DNA of 48,476 bases from Myxococcales bacterium (GTDB lineage: Bacteria; Myxococcota_A; UBA9160; UBA4427). Below the pieces are notes generated by a model. It saw only the letters and a list, made by a program, of their open reading frames with translations. It did no database searches and was not told where the DNA came from. Shown here one piece after another: positions 44,043 through 48,476 of this stretch. The number at the start of each line of letters is the position of its first letter. Positions within the stretch are counted from its first letter, which is position 1. The position numbers and the translations under genes are program-made. Where the stretch lies: contig DUBZ01000009.1 of NCBI GenBank assembly GCA_012960035.1, positions 1 to 48,476 of the forward strand. Direction: 5' to 3'.

Positions 44043-45332
44043 TTGAAGCGCGAAAATAAAATATCTGTCGCTACGAAGTTTGCTGCCGGATCGCTCGCGA
44101 GTTTGATTTTCGCCGGCTCGGGCTGTGCCGCGGTAGGGATATACGACGGTTCGCAACCGGCACCGGTACCCACTCCGGCCGAAGCCACAGCGATACAAGA
44201 TTCACGTAACGGTCGCGTTGAGCTTCGCAACTGGAGTCAACTCACCAAGAGTGGACGAGAACATCAACTCTATGACGACTTTGGCGCCGCCGAGCAAGAC
44301 CTACTTGCAGCGTTCGATATCGCGAAGAGTTTTCGAAACAGCGATGCGCGACGACGCGCAAGTATCGGCAACCTCCGAAAGCTTGCCGCGGACTACCGCG
44401 TCACAGGCAACCAGGCGGCGGCCGCCAGAGTTTTGCAAGCCGTTGCGGATGCCTCGGTTGGATCAAACGAGTTCGACGTCCCGGGGTTGAGCGCCTTGAT
44501 GCTCGACCTTGGCGACTTGCAACAAATGGACGGCAAGATTCATCATGCCGCCAACGCCTACGAACGCGCCCTCGAACTCCAGACGGAGAAGCGCGGCCAG
44601 AACTCAGCTACGCTGATTCCGATCTACCACAAGCTTTCCAACATTGAGATCAAGCGCGAACGCTTTGACCGAGCCCTCGCCCACGCAACACGGGCCCTTG
44701 CCATCGCCGAAAATCACAGCAGCGCCGATTCCTCAAAAATGATTGCCGCGGAACTACAGGTCGCCTCCGCCAATCGCTACGCCGGAAATCTGGGAGAGGC
44801 CGAAGCCCAATTCAAACACGCGATCGAGGCACAGCGCGAAATTGAAGCCTCGACGCTGACCGAAGCGGTGGCGCTAAACGGCCTCGCCTATTTGCACCTG
44901 GAAGCGGGGCGACTCCAGGAAGCCCTGCTCAACGTCGAACTGTCACTCGCGATCTTCGACGAGAGGGAACACCGCGCAATCGATCGCGCCATGATCCTCG
45001 ACACCAAGGCGCAAATTCTGGCTGCCGAAGGCCGAACAGATTCAGCCGCAAAGATCTTCGACAAGGTCATGTTGTCCGCAAAGTCGGCAAGCCCGGAAGA
45101 ACAACGCATCTTGTATGAGTCCTACGAGAGCTTTTTACGCGATCAAAATCGATCCGGTGAAGCCCTCGAGATTCGACGCAAGATCGAGCAGATCGATGCC
45201 GGCCCGATTTCCGAAGACGCCTCTGCGATCGAAGCGGAATCCGCCAAACCACAGTCGACGATGCAAGAAGCCCAGCACGAGCTGCCCGATGTTTCGAGTG
45301 TTCCCCGCGACGTATTCTGGGACGCGCAGTAG
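44043..45332 (+). CDS. TPR-repeat protein, probably exported
   Basis: The product is 429 aa. A hydrophobic N-terminal segment (KFAAGSLASLIFAGSGCAAV, about residues 12-32) looks like a signal peptide; the Cys could be a lipidation site, but the lipobox (GSGC) is weak. The rest is helical tetratricopeptide-like repeats, clearest in ANAYERALELQTEKRG, FDRALAHATRALAIAENH, AEAQFKHAIEAQREIE and LQEALLNVELSLAIFDE. TPR arrays bind protein partners. Start TTG 44043 has GGAG 8 nt upstream; TTG 44022 is in frame but less likely. It ends 2 nt from the convergent methyltransferase gene. Confidence 0.78.
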   Translation: MKRENKISVATKFAAGSLASLIFAGSGCAAVGIYDGSQPAPVPTPAEATAIQDSRNGRVELRNWSQLTKSGREHQLYDDFGAAEQDLLAAFDIAKSFRNSDARRRASIGNLRKLAADYRVTGNQAAAARVLQAVADASVGSNEFDVPGLSALMLDLGDLQQMDGKIHHAANAYERALELQTEKRGQNSATLIPIYHKLSNIEIKRERFDRALAHATRALAIAENHSSADSSKMIAAELQVASANRYAGNLGEAEAQFKHAIEAQREIEASTLTEAVALNGLAYLHLEAGRLQEALLNVELSLAIFDEREHRAIDRAMILDTKAQILAAEGRTDSAAKIFDKVMLSAKSASPEEQRILYESYESFLRDQNRSGEALEIRRKIEQIDAGPISEDASAIEAESAKPQSTMQEAQHELPDVSSVPRDVFWDAQ

Positions 45333-45334
45333 TT

Positions 45335-46036
45335 CTACTCGCGCCGATCGCGCAACGGTTTCGCCACGATACATTCGTAGAAACGAGACGAATGCACGTC
45401 CGTCCGCGCATGGCGTTGCGACGATTGTGATAACCGCGTCACGAGTTCCAGCCCGGCATCAGGGAATTCTCGCGCGTAGTCATAGATCGGATGAAGCGCG
45501 CACAGCCGCAGCAACCACGCGGCGATGTTGATCGGCCTGTAGTACGCCGGGAAGATTACGCGCTCGAATAGTCCCTGCCCTGGTGGCGTGAAGTCTGCGA
45601 TCAATAAGACCCCTTCGGGCGACAGCAACGACTCGATATGCCGAAGCGCTTCGCGCATCGCCGCTTCGGGAAACACGTTCAGCACGAAGTTGGCGACGAC
45701 GACGTCGAACGGACGACCGGAGTCGTAGTCGACAATGTCGGCTTCAACGATCTCGGCCCGAATCCCCTCTTCTGCGAAGCGCCGCCGCAACCGGTGCAGC
45801 ATCGCCCCGGAAAGATCAAGGCAAGTCACATGGACTCCCTCGCGCGCCGCGAGTAACGCGTCTTCGCCGGTGCCAACGCCTACGTAGAGCACACGCTGGC
45901 CAGCCTTCATCATCGAGGTTTGCGACGCTTTGACACGCGGAATCGCTCCGAATGAAAACACCCGAGCGATCCATTCGTAACACCAGGCCACATGGTCGTA
46001 GTGGTAGTGGTGGTGGCGGTAGTGCGCGCGGCTCAT
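45335..46036 (-). CDS. Class I SAM-dependent methyltransferase
   Basis: The product is 233 aa. A His/Tyr-rich N-terminus (RHHHYHYDHVAW) precedes a UbiE-like Rossmann fold: SAM-binding motif I VLYVGVGTGEDALLA (about residue 50), acidic motif II VTCLDLSGAML, motif III ADIVDYDSG, and VVANFVLNVFPE. The C-terminal half has two hydrophobic stretches (FERVIFPAYYRPINIAAWLL), suggesting a lipophilic substrate or membrane association. The methyl acceptor is not predictable. The gene is convergent with the TPR gene (2-nt gap), and the FecR-domain gene lies upstream with a 42-nt gap, so the latter two could share a transcript. Confidence 0.85.
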   Translation of the reverse strand: MSRAHYRHHHYHYDHVAWCYEWIARVFSFGAIPRVKASQTSMMKAGQRVLYVGVGTGEDALLAAREGVHVTCLDLSGAMLHRLRRRFAEEGIRAEIVEADIVDYDSGRPFDVVVANFVLNVFPEAAMREALRHIESLLSPEGVLLIADFTPPGQGLFERVIFPAYYRPINIAAWLLRLCALHPIYDYAREFPDAGLELVTRLSQSSQRHARTDVHSSRFYECIVAKPLRDRRE

Positions 46037-46078
46037 GTGAGCGTCACTTCGAAGCCCAGTCCGGGCGGAAGAACCGAA

Positions 46079-46975
46079 TCACGGACCCGGTGGACCCGGA
46101 GGAGCCGGAGGAAAGATCGGTGGAGCCGGAGGACCGTTCGGCGGACCGGATGACAAAAACGGAAGGTTCTCTGGGCAGAAGCCACCAACGGTGCAGGCCG
46201 GAAACACGGCCACCATGGCTACCGTAGTCGGTGGCGCCATCGGCGGGGGCCCCGCGCCTACGGACGGTAGTTCCCGCGGCGTAAAACGGTCGGCCAGCGC
46301 CAACGAAATGCCAATCGGGCCGCACTGACCCCGGGCGAGAAGTCCGAGCTGATCATGATTCGCCAACGCCGTGTAGAGCGGCTCTTTCGGCTTGCTGATC
46401 GTGCACTCACCGGGCTTCGAGATCATCCGCTCGCCCGGGTTGCCGTTTCTTTCGACGCTGAGAATTTCTTCGCGACTGCACACCATCGAAACCGTCCAGA
46501 TCTTTTCGGCGAACACGATCGCCTCGCTCGTGGATCCCGTATCAGCGAGAACGAGCCCCGGGGTCTTGATGCTCCCCGTCCGGCTTCCGTCGCCCATGTC
46601 GATCATGCGAACGTGGCCCTTTTGGAGGCCCAGTTCCGGCGGACCGCTGTTCAGGCTGCCGAAGGTCATCGTCGAATTCCCGGCAAGGCGCACATAGGAG
46701 TCACCACTCATGATGGCAACACCGGGGTCACCAACCGTCGTGATCAAGTCGTGACGATAGATTTCGGAGTCGCACTCGAGCAGCCGCGGCTCTTCACCGG
46801 GCGCTTGTGCGTACGCTTCACCGTCGGCGGTAACGACATAGCCAATCGTGATGGCGGCGCTCGCAACCCATGGCGAGACTGCAATGAACGCAAGTGTCAT
46901 CGACGTCATCAGGAACGTCAGCAAGGTCACACGCATACGTGCGCCAAAGTTCTTTTTCTGGGCGGTATCAGTCAT
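46079..46975 (-). CDS. FecR-domain exported protein with Pro-rich tail
   Basis: The product is 298 aa. An N-terminal hydrophobic segment (about residues 15-41, VTLLTFLMTSMTLAFIAVSP) is a signal peptide or anchor. A FecR domain follows (about 45-155): GYVVTADGEAYAQ, IYRHDLITTVGDPGVAIM, GDSYVRLAGNSTMTFG, and KGHVRMI with GSIKTPGLVLADTGS. The C-terminal third holds several Cys and ends in a repetitive Pro/Gly/Ala tail (PPAPPIFPPAPPGP). FecR domains act in iron-signalling cascades or, in stand-alone form, at the cell surface; no FecI partner is adjacent. It follows the outer-membrane barrel gene on the same strand with a 138-nt gap. ATG 46975 has AAAGG upstream. Confidence 0.82.
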   Translation of the reverse strand: MTDTAQKKNFGARMRVTLLTFLMTSMTLAFIAVSPWVASAAITIGYVVTADGEAYAQAPGEEPRLLECDSEIYRHDLITTVGDPGVAIMSGDSYVRLAGNSTMTFGSLNSGPPELGLQKGHVRMIDMGDGSRTGSIKTPGLVLADTGSTSEAIVFAEKIWTVSMVCSREEILSVERNGNPGERMISKPGECTISKPKEPLYTALANHDQLGLLARGQCGPIGISLALADRFTPRELPSVGAGPPPMAPPTTVAMVAVFPACTVGGFCPENLPFLSSGPPNGPPAPPIFPPAPPGPPGP

Positions 46976-47113
46976 GATGAGATGCCTTTATTTTTCATGT
47001 TCCGCTTGGTTCTTGCGTCGCGCCCCACTTAGCGACGTCATTTTCAACTCGCGCTCCGATTCACGGAGCCGTTCTTCCATTTCGCTTAGAACTCTATTCG
47101 AACTCTCTCCAAC

Positions 47114-48476
47114 CTACGGAAACTTCAGTTCGACGTACCCGCCGGCCACGTGCCGTTTGTAATCAAAGACGCCGACGTTCGAACCGTTGTCAGTATACTG
47201 GTACCGGCCCGACACCACGACGAAGTCCATCAACTCTTTGGAAAGTTCGACGTCGGCCTGAAGGGCATCGTCGTTGCGATCGCCGGTTCGACGCGACAGC
47301 TCGGTAAAGTGCGAGCCATTGCGAAAGTCGCGGCGCGTGTACGTACCGCGAACATCGAGGTCAATTTCGAAAGGAAACGCCAAACGCACGCCGAGATGAA
47401 CTCGGTTTGCGTAGTGGTCCCATTCGGAGCCCTTCGAGAAGTAGTTCGAGAATTGGTATTCACCATACAGCGTCGGGTCGATCTGCAGGAAGTTCTGCAG
47501 CGCCAGCTCATGACCACAACCGGCTAGCAAATCGATGCCGTCCTGATCGAGGTCGTCGGCAAACAGAGCGCCGGACTGTCGCAAGGAAAGCCCGTCGTAA
47601 CGAAAGTCGTAGAGATTCACGCCGAGCTGACAAGTCGTTGTGCCCCAGCGTCCCCAGCGTTCTTCACCAACCGCGGCAAGGTCGAGATTGATTTGGTACG
47701 GATCGCCGTCGATCAAGCCATACCCGAATGTCGCTTGAAACCGGCCGAGCGTCGTCGGACGAATTTCGTTGTCGACCCATCCTGACAGCGATAGGTAGTG
47801 CTGATCAAACGTGTCGAGGTCTTCGTGCGCGTAACCGGTGTACTGCACCATCGCGCCAAAGGTCCAGTCTTCGACTTCGAGAAGTTCTGCAGCCAGCATT
47901 GCACTCCAGACGCCGCTCCAGTCACTCTGATCACCGTCAAAGCTAAAATTGACAACGCCCAAGCCTTCAACATCCACTAGGGTCGCGGAGCCGGCGAACA
48001 CAACATTGCTGTCGTACTCAAACCCCGCTTTCAAACTCGCCCAACGCTGCAGGCCAACCTGCCCCGCACGATGTCGCTGCGACTGCAACTCGACGAGCTT
48101 TTTGGCTTCGCTCGTCCAGGAGCCCTGTCCGTCGTACGCGCTTAGGCGCTCGACTGCGCTGTTCAAGGGTTCGTCCTCGTTCAGGCTCTGCCACGCCAAG
48201 GCTGCGTAATAAGAAGCCACCGGCTCAACCCGTTCGGGGCTGCGCGCCGCAGCACGCTCAAAGGCCAAGGCCGACTCGCGGGCTTGGTCCTCGCGAAGCA
48301 ACAAGAGGCCTTTGTAGAAGTCGAGTAGGGCCGTGTCATCGCCGACCGTTCGGGCGTTGGCGAGCGCGTCGCGCGCCGCGTCAAAATCTTCGAGGTGGTA
48401 GAGAGAAATACCGCGGTAGAGATTCACCCCGATCAACGAAGGATCGATATTCGCCGCACGATCCAAAGCCGAAATT
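47114..48476 (-). CDS. Outer-membrane beta-barrel protein with N-terminal TPRs (5' end outside window)
   Basis: The frame is open to the window edge, so only the last 454 codons are present; the signal peptide is not visible. The first 130 or so residues are TPR helices (GISLYHLEDFDAARDALANA, ALAFERAAARSPERV). From about residue 145 alternating strands with aromatic residues (LKAGFEYDSNVVF, AMVQYTGYAHEDLD, YGEYQFSNYFS, VHLGVRLAFPFEIDLDVRGT) end in GGYVELKFP, as in a barrel of about 14-16 strands. TPR-plus-barrel proteins often export or scaffold polysaccharide or surface proteins. The downstream FecR-domain gene is likely co-transcribed. Confidence 0.75.
   Translation of the reverse strand, partial: ISALDRAANIDPSLIGVNLYRGISLYHLEDFDAARDALANARTVGDDTALLDFYKGLLLLREDQARESALAFERAAARSPERVEPVASYYAALAWQSLNEDEPLNSAVERLSAYDGQGSWTSEAKKLVELQSQRHRAGQVGLQRWASLKAGFEYDSNVVFAGSATLVDVEGLGVVNFSFDGDQSDWSGVWSAMLAAELLEVEDWTFGAMVQYTGYAHEDLDTFDQHYLSLSGWVDNEIRPTTLGRFQATFGYGLIDGDPYQINLDLAAVGEERWGRWGTTTCQLGVNLYDFRYDGLSLRQSGALFADDLDQDGIDLLAGCGHELALQNFLQIDPTLYGEYQFSNYFSKGSEWDHYANRVHLGVRLAFPFEIDLDVRGTYTRRDFRNGSHFTELSRRTGDRNDDALQADVELSKELMDFVVVSGRYQYTDNGSNVGVFDYKRHVAGGYVELKFP

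Overview
The window is a GC-rich, densely coded piece of a Gram-negative chromosome. TonB/ExbB/ExbD parts, an outer-membrane beta-barrel protein, MurA and a sigma-54 activator point to a diderm bacterium. The gene mix (GldA/F/G-type exporter, FHA proteins, a SelW-type selenoprotein, a carotenoid oxygenase, acyl-CoA dehydrogenase) fits an uncultured deltaproteobacterial-grade lineage (Myxococcota, Desulfobacterota or Binatota-like). That placement is an inference from gene content, not from a marker gene. No phage, integron, IS element or CRISPR array was seen.

Layout. 1-1357: mostly non-coding, with one tRNA-Lys(TTT). 1358-7049: an EEP-family hydrolase, purA and serA on the minus strand (serA-purA operon), facing away from aroA. 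7100-10193: a three-gene GldA/GldF/GldG-like ABC system with start/stop overlaps. 10205-15951: exbB-exbD, divergent from a TonB-like gene that is followed by a 1,037-residue secreted protein made of about 39 acidic calcium-loop repeats. 16163-25429: an oxidative pentose-phosphate cluster (tal-pgi fusion, transketolase remnant, rpiA, gnd, zwf, opcA, pgl, glycoside hydrolase 15 remnant). Two of its members are visibly decayed. 25762-27396: a sigma-54-dependent activator behind its own sigma-54-type promoter. 27741-28259: a small exported protein gene broken by an in-frame TAA. 28456-30999: carotenoid oxygenase and sugar-nucleotide epimerase. 31088-33948: a divergent pair, an ECF-like sigma factor with two zinc-finger motifs and a double-FHA protein with a degenerate cyclase domain. 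33983-35263: murA with Asp in place of the catalytic Cys. 35477-40164: a single-polypeptide topoisomerase III-RecQ helicase fusion, translationally coupled to a CYTH phosphatase. 40472-43251: acyl-CoA dehydrogenase and an HMGL-like aldolase. 43617-43871: a SelW/Rdx selenoprotein read through an in-frame TGA. 44043-48476: a TPR protein, a methyltransferase, a FecR-domain protein and an outer-membrane barrel protein that runs off the window.

The items most deserving follow-up are the CxxU selenoprotein gene, which ordinary gene calling would miss; the TopB-RecQ fusion, a one-protein version of the Top3-Sgs1/BLM partnership with domain order opposite to reverse gyrase; the Cys-to-Asp MurA, which predicts fosfomycin insensitivity; and the two decayed genes inside the pentose-phosphate cluster.
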